Source: CAZTYW01 sp964617695
GTDB lineage: Bacteria; Chloroflexota; Dehalococcoidia; UBA2247; RBG-13-53-26
DNA length: 21,070 nt
Reading direction: 5' to 3'
Assembly (NCBI GenBank): GCA_964617695.1
Contig: CAZTYW010000030.1
Coordinates: forward strand, 1-21,070
Each line of letters begins with the position of its first letter. Positions within the stretch are counted from its first letter, which is position 1. A program made the position numbers and the translations under genes. This document shows, in pieces, positions 5,568 to 11,749 of the stretch. The notes under the pieces were generated by a model. That model ran no database searches. It was given only the letters and a program-made list of their open reading frames with translations, and had not been told where the DNA came from.

Positions 5568-6665
5568 TCATGCCTCGATGCCTCCAGCGATGAGGTCACC
5601 CATCTCTCTGGTGCCAACCCGGGTCTTGCCCGGTTCCATTATGTCATAGGTGCGGTAGCCGCGTTCCAGGACGCCCTGGACCGCCTTCTCGATCGCCTGT
5701 GCTTCCGGCTCCAGGCCGAAGGAGTAGCGCAGCATCATGGCACAGCTCAGGATGGTGGCAATTGGGTTTGCCAGGTCCTGCCCGGCCCTCCTGGGGGCGC
5801 TGCCGTGAATCGGCTCGTACATGCCGAAGGTCATGTTGCCTCCGGCCCTCGGGACTCCCGCCAGGCTGGCCGAAGGCAGCATACCCATGGAACCGGCCAG
5901 CATTGAAGCCTCGTCGGTGAGTATGTCTCCGAACGTATTCTCGGTGACCAGCACGTCAAGATCAGCCGGGCGCTGTATCAATCTCATGGCGCAGACGTCC
6001 ACCAGCATATGCTCCAGCTCCACATCGGGATACTGGGCGGAGAGTTCCGTGGCTATCTGTCGCCACAGCCGTGAAGACTCCAGCACGTTGGCCTTGTCCA
6101 CCGAGATCAGCCTCCTGCTTCGCCCCCTGGCTATCTCGAAGCCTACCCTCAGGATGCGCTCTATCTCCATCTCGGAGTAGACCATGCTGTCCACCGCCCG
6201 CCTGCCTCTGGAGGTCCGCCACTGCTTCTTGGGCCTGCCGAAGTACAGCCCGCCGGTAAGCTCCCGTACGAAGACAAGGTCCACTCCCCGGACAACTTCG
6301 GGCTTCAGGTTGGTGGAGTCAACCAGCATGGAAAAGGCCTTGACCGGGCGGAGATTGGCAAACAGCCCCAGCTCCTTGCGCAGCGCCAGCAGGCCATCCT
6401 CAGGGCGCACCCTGGCCAGGGGGTCATCCCACCTGGGCCCCCCGACAGCCCCCAGCAGCAGCGCGTGGCAGCCCCTGCACATCTTCAGCGTGTCACCGGC
6501 CAGCGCCACGCCGTACTCGTCGATGGAGGCGCCGCCGACAAGACCATAGCTGAACTCGACTTCGTGCCGGAACTTCCTGCCTACCGCCTCCAGGACCTTT
6601 ATGCTTTCGGCCACCACCTCGGGGCCGACGCCATCGCCGGGCAACACGGCCAGCCTGAACTTCAT
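5568..6665 (-). CDS. leuB: 3-isopropylmalate dehydrogenase
   Basis: LeuB oxidatively decarboxylates 3-isopropylmalate to 2-oxoisocaproate, the third leucine-specific step. The 365-aa protein has LPGDGVGPEV (8-17), GAVGGPRWDD and ELGLFANLRPV. It also carries the active-site tyrosine block RELTGGLYFG, the lysine in SVDKANVLE, and the metal-binding DILTDEASMLAGSMGMLPSA. The product and operon point to LeuB and not isocitrate dehydrogenase. Unusually, the cofactor loop reads HGSAPRRAGQDLANP: the aspartate that contacts the NAD ribose in typical LeuB (SAPDIAG) is replaced by R292-R293. That position is basic (K-Y) in NADP-dependent isocitrate dehydrogenase, so NADP preference is a real possibility. 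The ATG overlaps the leuD stop in ATGA. Confidence 0.94.
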   Translation of the reverse strand: MKFRLAVLPGDGVGPEVVAESIKVLEAVGRKFRHEVEFSYGLVGGASIDEYGVALAGDTLKMCRGCHALLLGAVGGPRWDDPLARVRPEDGLLALRKELGLFANLRPVKAFSMLVDSTNLKPEVVRGVDLVFVRELTGGLYFGRPKKQWRTSRGRRAVDSMVYSEMEIERILRVGFEIARGRSRRLISVDKANVLESSRLWRQIATELSAQYPDVELEHMLVDVCAMRLIQRPADLDVLVTENTFGDILTDEASMLAGSMGMLPSASLAGVPRAGGNMTFGMYEPIHGSAPRRAGQDLANPIATILSCAMMLRYSFGLEPEAQAIEKAVQGVLERGYRTYDIMEPGKTRVGTREMGDLIAGGIEA

Positions 6666-7171
6666 CCGGCCGCCCTCCCAGCACCGAGCCTTCTCCTGGT
6701 GTGTTCAATCAGACCCCCGGCCGCAATCAGCTCCAGCATGAAATCGGGATAGGGCTTGGCCTGGAACACCTTGCCCCTGGTGGCATTCCTGATCTCACCC
6801 GTCTCAAGCTCGACCTCCAGGACGTCGCCGTCCTGGGCATCCACCGCTGCCTCCCCACACTCCAGGATGGGCAAACCGATGTTGATGGCGTTGCGATAGA
6901 AAATGCGGGCGAAGCTCTGAGCGATCACGCAGGCGATACCGGCAGCCTTCAGTGCTATTGGAGCGTGCTCTCGAGAGGAGCCACTGCCGAAATTCTTCCC
7001 GGCAACGATGAAGTCCCCCGGGCGCACCTTCCCCCTGAACTGACTATCTACGTCCTCCATGCAGTGCTCGGCCAGCTCGCCAGGATCGGACGTGTTCAAA
7101 TAGCGGGCGGGAATGATAGCATCTGTATCTACATTGGCGCCGTATTTGTGCACCTTGCCTGTCAGCTTCAA
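6662..7171 (-). CDS. leuD: 3-isopropylmalate dehydratase small subunit
   Basis: LeuD is the swivel-domain subunit that, with LeuC, isomerises 2- to 3-isopropylmalate through an aconitase-type mechanism. At 169 aa it is of the short archaeal-type class. Motifs are NVDTDAIIPARYL (13-25), VAGKNFGSGSSREHAP, and SFARIFYRNAINIGLP. The substrate loop is YLNT (24-27); in archaeal relatives this loop separates isopropylmalate from homoaconitate enzymes (YLRT in the latter, as I recall), and YLNT fits neither exactly. The leucine operon context favours LeuD. The start is TTG at 7171-7169 with GAGGAGG seven bases upstream, overlapping the leuC stop in TTGA. Confidence 0.94.
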   Translation of the reverse strand: MKLTGKVHKYGANVDTDAIIPARYLNTSDPGELAEHCMEDVDSQFRGKVRPGDFIVAGKNFGSGSSREHAPIALKAAGIACVIAQSFARIFYRNAINIGLPILECGEAAVDAQDGDVLEVELETGEIRNATRGKVFQAKPYPDFMLELIAAGGLIEHTRRRLGAGRAAG

Positions 7172-8424
7172 CTCACAACCTCCTCGGGGCTGGCGATCCT
7201 TCCCATGACAGCGCTGGCGGCAGCGACCGCCGGGTTAGCCAGGTAGACCTCTGACTCTTTGCTGCCCATCCTGCCGACGAAGTTGCGGTTGGTGGTGGCC
7301 AGACACCGCTCACCCGAGGCGAGCACGCCCATATAGCCACCGAGGCAGGGCCCGCAGGTGGGCGTGCTCACGGCCGCCCCCGCAGTGACAAATGTCTCGA
7401 TCCAGCCACGGCGCAGCGCCTCAAGGTACACCTGCTGAGTGCCGGGTATTATGATGCAGCGCACCGTGGGATTTACCTGCCTGCCGTTCAAGACCTGGAC
7501 GGCGATCTCCAGGTCCTCCAGCCTGCCATTGGTGCAACTACCGATGACCACCTGGTCGAGTTCAATCCGGCCGACCTGGCTGATTGGCCTCGTGTTGGAG
7601 GGGAGGTGGGGAAAGGCCACCTGTGGCTCCAGCTTCGACACGTCGTACTCAACCGTCCGGGCGTGCCCGGCATCCTGATCAGGCTCGTAGACCTGGTAGG
7701 GACGCCGCGCCCTGGGTTCAACGTATTCCAGGGTCTTGCCGTCAACGTGGAAGATGCCGGCCTTGGCCCCGGCCTCAACGGCCATGTTGGCCATGGTGAA
7801 GCGTCCATCCATGGATAACGCCTCGATGGCCTCGCCGGTGAACTCCATGACAGAGTACAGGGCGCCGTCCACGCCAATATCGCCAATGGTGTGAAGGATA
7901 AGGTCCTTGCCACCCACCCACTTCCCAGGCCTGCCGTGATACACGAACCTGATGGTGGCGGGGACCCACATCCAGATCTCCCCGCTTGCCATAGCTGAAG
8001 CGATGTCTGTCGAGCCCATTCCGGTGGCGAAGGCACCCAGGGCCCCGTAGGTACAGGTGTGAGAATCGGCGCCGATGACCACGTCACCGGGAAGAACAAG
8101 GCCCTGCTCAGGCAGGAGCACGTGCTCGATACCCATTCTGCCCACCTCGAAGTAGACCAGACCATACTCCAGCGCGAACTCCCGCAACATCTTGGCCTGC
8201 TCGGCGGAGGGGATATCCTTGTTGGGTACGAAGTGGTCGGGCACCATCACCACCCTGGCCGGGTCGAACACCTTCTTCACCCCTATGCGCTCGAACTCCT
8301 TGATGGCGATGGGAGCGGTTATGTCGTTTGCCAGCACCACGTCAACCCTGACGTTCACCAGCTCCCCGGCGGTGACGTCAGCCCTGCCAGCGTGGACAGC
8401 CAGGATCCTTTCGGCCAGGGTCAT
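7168..8424 (-). CDS. leuC: 3-isopropylmalate dehydratase large subunit
   Basis: LeuC carries the [4Fe-4S] cluster and the catalytic core of isopropylmalate isomerase. The 418-aa length is that of the archaeal-type/HacA-like class and not the roughly 465-aa enterobacterial type, matching its short LeuD partner. Cluster ligands are C297 in IGSCTNGR and C357/C360 in CGPCLGG. Other aconitase-family blocks are LANDITAPIAI (31-41), ADSHTCTYGALGAFATGMGSTD (119-140) and NRNFVGRMGS (379-388). The start ATG at 8424 overlaps the leuA stop in ATGA, and the stop overlaps the leuD start. The cluster makes this step oxygen-sensitive, compatible with an anaerobic or microaerobic host. Confidence 0.95.
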   Translation of the reverse strand: MTLAERILAVHAGRADVTAGELVNVRVDVVLANDITAPIAIKEFERIGVKKVFDPARVVMVPDHFVPNKDIPSAEQAKMLREFALEYGLVYFEVGRMGIEHVLLPEQGLVLPGDVVIGADSHTCTYGALGAFATGMGSTDIASAMASGEIWMWVPATIRFVYHGRPGKWVGGKDLILHTIGDIGVDGALYSVMEFTGEAIEALSMDGRFTMANMAVEAGAKAGIFHVDGKTLEYVEPRARRPYQVYEPDQDAGHARTVEYDVSKLEPQVAFPHLPSNTRPISQVGRIELDQVVIGSCTNGRLEDLEIAVQVLNGRQVNPTVRCIIIPGTQQVYLEALRRGWIETFVTAGAAVSTPTCGPCLGGYMGVLASGERCLATTNRNFVGRMGSKESEVYLANPAVAAASAVMGRIASPEEVVS

Positions 8425-9947
8425 TCTGACCGCCCCACCGTGGCTGCCAGCAGTCTGTTGAGAGCATTCATGTAGGCTTTGGCGCTGGCCAGGATAATGT
8501 CGGTATCGGCACCTCGTCCGGTGTAGGTCACTCCGTCACTTTCGATACGGATCAACACCTCGCCCACGGCATCTATGCCCTCGGTAACCGATTTCACGGT
8601 GAACTCCGTCAGCTTGTTGGGCACCCCGATGATGCGGTCGATCACCTTGCAGACTGCATCCACGGGGCCGGTGCCCACGGCAGCATCGGTAAGGACCTTG
8701 CCGTTGAGGTCTATTAGCCTCACCGCGGCGTTGGCAACACCGTGCATACCGCAGTGGACCTGGACGTGGTCCAGGTGGTAGGTCTCGGAGATGGCGTGTA
8801 TCTCCTGGCCCACAATGGTCTCGATGTCCCGGTCGGTCACCTCTTTCTTCTTGTCGGCCAGATTCTTGAAGGCGCCGAAGGCGCGGTCCAGGTCTTCTTC
8901 ACCCAAGGAATAGCCCAGTTCAGCCAGTCTCTCTCTGAAGGCATGGCGTCCGCTCAGCTTGCCCAGCACCAGGGTGCTGGCAGGGATACCCACCTCTCTG
9001 GGGTCCATGATCTCGTAGGTGATGGCTTTCTTTATGACGCCGTCCTGGTGGATGCCTGACTGGTGCCGAAAAGCGTTCGCCCCGACGATGGCCTTGTTCG
9101 GCTGCACCACGAAACCGGTGAGCTCGCTTACCAGGCGGCTGGTCCTGTAGATTTGCGTGGTGTCCACATTCGTCGTCAGCTTGAGGAAGTCATTGCGCGT
9201 CTTGAGGGCCATCACGACTTCTTCCAGGGAGGCGTTGCCAGCCCGCTCCCCGATGCCGTTGATGGTGCACTCCACCTGTCTTGCCCCGTTGCGCACCGCT
9301 TCCAGGCTGTTGGCCACCGCCAGCCCCAGGTCATTGTGACAGTGAACGCTGATCACAGCCTGGTCGATATTGGGCACCTTGTTCAGTATGCCCCTGATGA
9401 GGCTCCCAAACTCCTCCGGAATGGCGTAGCCAACCGTGTCAGGAATGTTCACCGTAGTTGCCCCGGCCTCGATGGCCGTCTTGATGATCCGGTGAAGGAA
9501 GGCCTGATCGGTACGGCTGGCGTCCATCGGCGAGAACTCTACGTCGCCGACGTAGGACTTGGCCCGGGCCACCATGTCGCGCGCCAGACTGGTGATCTCC
9601 TTGCGGCTCTTCTTAAGCTGGTAGGAAAGGTGGATGTCCGATGCGGACAGGAACACATGGATGCGCGGGTGCTCTGCCTCCCTGACAGCCTCCCAGGCCT
9701 TATCTATGGCCTTGGGATTGGCGTGGCACAGAGCGCAAATGGATGGCCCACGCACTTCCTGAGCGATGAGCCGCACCGCTTCAAAATCACCGGGCGAGCT
9801 GACAGGAAAGCCGGCCTCAATGACGTCCACACCGAGTCTCTCCAGCTGTCTGGCTATCTCCAGCTTCTCCTGGACGTTAAGCATGCCTCCAGCCGCCTGT
9901 TCGCCATCACGCAACGTAGTGTCAAAGATAACTACCCTTTCCATCAT
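8421..9947 (-). CDS. leuA: 2-isopropylmalate synthase
   Basis: LeuA condenses acetyl-CoA with 2-oxoisovalerate, the committed step of leucine synthesis. The 508-aa protein has DTTLRDGEQ (9-17, followed by AAGG where SPG is usual), and PDTVGYAIP (169-177). The metal-binding HCHND is at 202-206 and NGIGERAGNA at 230-239, with RQSGIHQDGV further on. The C-terminal 120 residues form the LeuA regulatory domain (VGTGPVDAV, then TEGIDAVGEV and GADTDIILASAKAYMNALNR), so leucine feedback inhibition is expected. GERAGNASLEE favours LeuA over citramalate synthase. The start is one of two consecutive ATGs, 9947 or 9944, with GGAGAGGTGA just upstream. Confidence 0.95.
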   Translation of the reverse strand: MMERVVIFDTTLRDGEQAAGGMLNVQEKLEIARQLERLGVDVIEAGFPVSSPGDFEAVRLIAQEVRGPSICALCHANPKAIDKAWEAVREAEHPRIHVFLSASDIHLSYQLKKSRKEITSLARDMVARAKSYVGDVEFSPMDASRTDQAFLHRIIKTAIEAGATTVNIPDTVGYAIPEEFGSLIRGILNKVPNIDQAVISVHCHNDLGLAVANSLEAVRNGARQVECTINGIGERAGNASLEEVVMALKTRNDFLKLTTNVDTTQIYRTSRLVSELTGFVVQPNKAIVGANAFRHQSGIHQDGVIKKAITYEIMDPREVGIPASTLVLGKLSGRHAFRERLAELGYSLGEEDLDRAFGAFKNLADKKKEVTDRDIETIVGQEIHAISETYHLDHVQVHCGMHGVANAAVRLIDLNGKVLTDAAVGTGPVDAVCKVIDRIIGVPNKLTEFTVKSVTEGIDAVGEVLIRIESDGVTYTGRGADTDIILASAKAYMNALNRLLAATVGRSE

Positions 9948-9950
9948 TGT

Positions 9951-10112
9951 TCACCTCTCCCACATGTGGATCAGCGGGGACCTGGCAGACGGTCTCTGGA
10001 AGTCGTCCATGGCTGCGTATGCGGTCTCTTGTAGAAGCCGCACATTTGAACAAGCCCTGGCTGTGCCCAAACCTGTACCGACAATATCCCTGTTATTGAG
10101 TTGCCCCCGCAT
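9951..10112 (-). CDS. possible small ORF upstream of leuA
   Basis: An ATG at 10112 opens a 53-codon frame that ends in TGA three bases before the leuA ATG. The frame stays open backwards to the ilvC stop and is the same frame as ilvC. No family is recognised, there is no good ribosome binding site (the ATG lies within the hairpin), and in GC-rich DNA a frame of this length is expected by chance fairly often. It is recorded because its stop is placed so that translation could couple to leuA. Confidence 0.15.
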   Translation of the reverse strand: MRGQLNNRDIVGTGLGTARACSNVRLLQETAYAAMDDFQRPSARSPLIHMWER

Positions 10113-10131
10113 GGCCTGGCCTGCAGGGGCA
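10102..10131 (-). other. 10-bp RNA hairpin in the ilvC-leuA spacer
   Basis: On the minus strand TGCCCCTGCA pairs with TGCGGGGGCA around a 10-nt loop, with nine Watson-Crick pairs and one U-G wobble. On the plus strand the same position would be a C-A mismatch, so the structure is better as leftward RNA. No U-tract follows, so it is more likely a processing, stability or attenuation element than a simple terminator. Confidence 0.45.
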
Positions 10132-10220
10132 GTTACTTCATGGCGTCTGCGAGGCCCGCTGTCGCTACTGTGACAGGCTCGTGTGAAGCGCCGTGTCGCC
10201 GGCTGAAGCCGAACGCCAGT

Positions 10221-11213
10221 CTACCCCTTGAGCCACGGCATCATGGCCCGCAGGTCTTTGCCCACCTTCTCTATCAGATGGTCAGCCTCAATCCGCTTGA
10301 GCGTGTTGAACTTCGGACGGCCCGCCTGGTTCTCCAGAATCCATTCCAGGGCGAAGCTACCATCCTGGACCTCGCTGAGGATCTGCTCCATCTCCTCCCT
10401 GACGTAGCTGTCGATAACCCTGGGCCCACGGGTGTAGTCCCCGTACTCAGCAGTGTCACTCACCGAGTATCGCATATAGGCAAAGCCACCCTGGTAGATA
10501 AGGTCAACGATGAGCTTCAACTCGTGGCAGACCTCAAAGTAGGCAATCTCGGGCTGATAACCCGCCTCCACCAGGGTCTCGAAGGCATTCTTGATCAGAG
10601 CGGTGACGCCACCGCAGAGCACGGCCTGCTCTCCAAACAGGTCGGTCTCCGTCTCCTCGGCGAAGGTGGTCTCCAGGACACCCGCCCTGGTGGAACCGAT
10701 GCCCTTGGCATAGGCCAGCGCCATTTCCTTTGCCTTACCCGACGCATCCTGGTGGACGGCCACCAGAGCCGGAGTGCCCAGCCCCTCGGTGTACAGGCGG
10801 CGGACCATGTGCCCGGGACCCTTGGGAGCTATCATGCTAACGTCAACCGTGGCTGGCGGTACAACCTGTCCGTAGTGAATGTTGAAACCGTGGGCAAACA
10901 TCAACGTCTTGCCGGGCCCCATGAATTTCTCAAGCGACTCCCGGTATACGACCGAGTGCAGGTTGTCGGGGACAAGCATTATCATTATGTCGGCTTGCTG
11001 GGCCACTTTGCCCGCGGTGGCCACCTCAAAGCCGGCTTTCTGGGCGGTCTCCCATGCCTCACTTCCAGGCGCCTCGGCCACCAGCACTTCACAGCCGCTG
11101 TCCTTCAAGTTGTTGGCATGTGCGTGGCCCTGGCTCCCATAGCCGATAACACCAATCTTCTTCCCCTTGAGCAAGTCCAGGTCGGCATCCCGGTCATAGT
11201 AGATGTTGGCCAC
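10221..11213 (-). CDS. ilvC: ketol-acid reductoisomerase (class I)
   Basis: IlvC converts acetolactate or acetohydroxybutyrate to the dihydroxy acid with NAD(P)H and Mg2+, shared by valine, isoleucine and leucine synthesis. The start is GTG 11213, chosen for GGAGG four bases upstream and because MANIYYDRDADL is the family N-terminus; the longer frame to 11285 would cross the promoter. The resulting 330 aa is the class I length. Motifs are GYGSQGHA (24-31), HGFNIHYGQ, DLFGEQAVLCGG and CHELKLIVDLIYQGG. The loop after the second Rossmann strand reads VAEAPGSEAW (45-54): the Arg and Ser/Thr/Lys that bind the NADPH phosphate are Ala and Ala, with Glu at 47 and 52, which suggests NADH use. It is the first gene of the leucine operon. 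Confidence 0.95.
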   Translation of the reverse strand: MANIYYDRDADLDLLKGKKIGVIGYGSQGHAHANNLKDSGCEVLVAEAPGSEAWETAQKAGFEVATAGKVAQQADIMIMLVPDNLHSVVYRESLEKFMGPGKTLMFAHGFNIHYGQVVPPATVDVSMIAPKGPGHMVRRLYTEGLGTPALVAVHQDASGKAKEMALAYAKGIGSTRAGVLETTFAEETETDLFGEQAVLCGGVTALIKNAFETLVEAGYQPEIAYFEVCHELKLIVDLIYQGGFAYMRYSVSDTAEYGDYTRGPRVIDSYVREEMEQILSEVQDGSFALEWILENQAGRPKFNTLKRIEADHLIEKVGKDLRAMMPWLKG

Positions 11214-11273
11214 GGTTCCTCCTTCGCTGATGAGATCGCACGGTCCGCCTGACGGGGCTATCCTGCATCCTAT

Positions 11274-11302
11274 CTTGTAACACAAGCCAGCCTGCTAGTC
11301 AA
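11274..11302 (-). promoter_or_regulatory. promoter of the ilvC-leu operon
   Basis: On the minus strand TTGACT (11302-11297) and TACAAG (11279-11274) are separated by 17 bp. TG precedes the -10 box with one base between (extended -10). The expected start near 11267 gives a leader of about 54 nt, too short for a T-box or a classical leucine attenuator. Confidence 0.6.
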
Positions 11303-11318
11303 ACATGGGAACGAGGTT

Positions 11319-11348
11319 TTGACTGCTGGCAAGTCTGGCGTGTACAAT
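11319..11348 (+). promoter_or_regulatory. promoter of the Smr-domain gene
   Basis: TTGACT (11319-11324) and TACAAT (11343-11348) are separated by 18 bp. The -35 box is only 16 bp from the divergent ilvC -35 box, and the two are part of an inverted repeat AGTCAAA (11297-11303) / TTTGACT (11318-11324). The transcript should begin near 11355. Confidence 0.55.
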
Positions 11349-11387
11349 TGGCGCCCGAGACGTGCTGCCAATGGGACTCAATGGGCC

Positions 11388-11651
11388 ATGAATAGACCCG
11401 GGGTACCTCAGCCAGAGCTTGACCTGCACGGTCTCACCGTTGACGAGGCGCTGCCAGAGATCGACCGGTTCCTTTACGACGCCTACGTCGCCCGCATACG
11501 ATCCGTCCGCATAGTCCACGGCAAGGGCACGGGGGCGCTGCGGAATGCCGTCCGGGCGTGGCTGCCAAAGCACCACCTGGTGAAATCGTTCCGGCGGGGT
11601 GGGCATGCGGAAGGGGGCGGGGGAGTCACCATCGTAGAGCTGGTGGAGTAG
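11388..11651 (+). CDS. stand-alone Smr-domain protein
   Basis: This 87-aa protein consists of one Smr (small MutS-related) domain. It shows LDLHGLTVDEAL (11-22), VHGKGTGALRNAV (45-57) and the closing GGGGVTIVEL (76-85), the three family blocks. Smr domains bind or cleave DNA or RNA; they occur at the C-terminus of MutS2 or alone, and some stand-alone forms act as mRNA or collided-ribosome nucleases. The ATG at 11388 is preferred over an in-frame TTG at 11319 because the latter is part of the -35 box. No Shine-Dalgarno sequence is visible. Instead a seven-codon reading frame beginning at 11371 ends in the TGA that overlaps this ATG, so coupled initiation is possible. Confidence 0.85.
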   Translation: MNRPGVPQPELDLHGLTVDEALPEIDRFLYDAYVARIRSVRIVHGKGTGALRNAVRAWLPKHHLVKSFRRGGHAEGGGGVTIVELVE

Positions 11652-11656
11652 GTCAG

Positions 11657-11668
11657 CGCCGATCGGCG
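11657..11668. repeat. perfect 12-bp palindrome
   Basis: CGCCGATCGGCG is its own reverse complement and lies between the Smr stop and the protease promoter, 12 bp upstream of the -35 box. It could be an operator, but chance palindromes of this size in GC-rich DNA are not rare. It has no loop and no T-tract, so it is not a terminator. Confidence 0.25.
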
Positions 11669-11680
11669 GAGCCTGCGCCC

Positions 11681-11708
11681 TTGACAAGCTGGCAGTCTCA
11701 GCTATGAT
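11681..11708 (+). promoter_or_regulatory. promoter of the caspase-like protease gene
   Basis: A perfect TTGACA (11681-11686) and TATGAT (11703-11708) are 16 bp apart. Transcription from about 11715 gives a leader of about 35 nt with the purine-rich AAAGGGGGGTGA directly before the ATG at 11750. Confidence 0.72.
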
Positions 11709-11749
11709 TATGAACATATCCAAACGATCCGTTGGAAAGGGGGGTGACA

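Larger units (their letters stand above)
9948..10220 (-). other. 273-bp gap between ilvC and leuA
   Basis: This is the only large gap in an operon whose other junctions overlap or are a few bases apart. It holds a 10-bp hairpin (10102-10131), a small CGGC/GCCG hairpin with a TTCA loop (minus strand, 10211-10200) 9 nt after the ilvC stop, and an open frame of 53 codons ending just before leuA. I found no convincing promoter, no T-tract terminator and no leader peptide rich in leucine codons. Confidence 0.5.

Noticed and set aside
5564..5617. 18-residue N-terminal extension of the DUF763 protein
   Set aside because: It would overlap leuB by 50 nt, has no family similarity, and ATG 5563 directly after the leuB stop gives the expected N-terminus.
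9063..10034. 323-codon open frame on the plus strand opposite leuA
   Set aside because: It is antisense to a full-length LeuA with all motifs; no signal, domain or ribosome binding site supports it.
10159..10176. CTGTC/GACAG inverted repeat in the ilvC-leuA spacer
   Set aside because: It has only five pairs with an eight-base loop, well within chance, and no associated signal.
10101..11252. 383-codon open frame on the plus strand opposite ilvC
   Set aside because: It is the antisense shadow of a strongly conserved ilvC; such long shadows are usual in GC-rich coding DNA and the product shows no family features.
11214..11267. T-box or leader-peptide attenuator before ilvC
   Set aside because: The predicted leader is only about 54 nt and shows no T-box-type sequence, no run of Leu/Val/Ile codons and no terminator hairpin.
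11214..11285. 24-residue N-terminal extension of IlvC
   Set aside because: It runs through the -10 box of the promoter; GTG 11213 has a strong ribosome binding site and yields the standard 330-aa protein.
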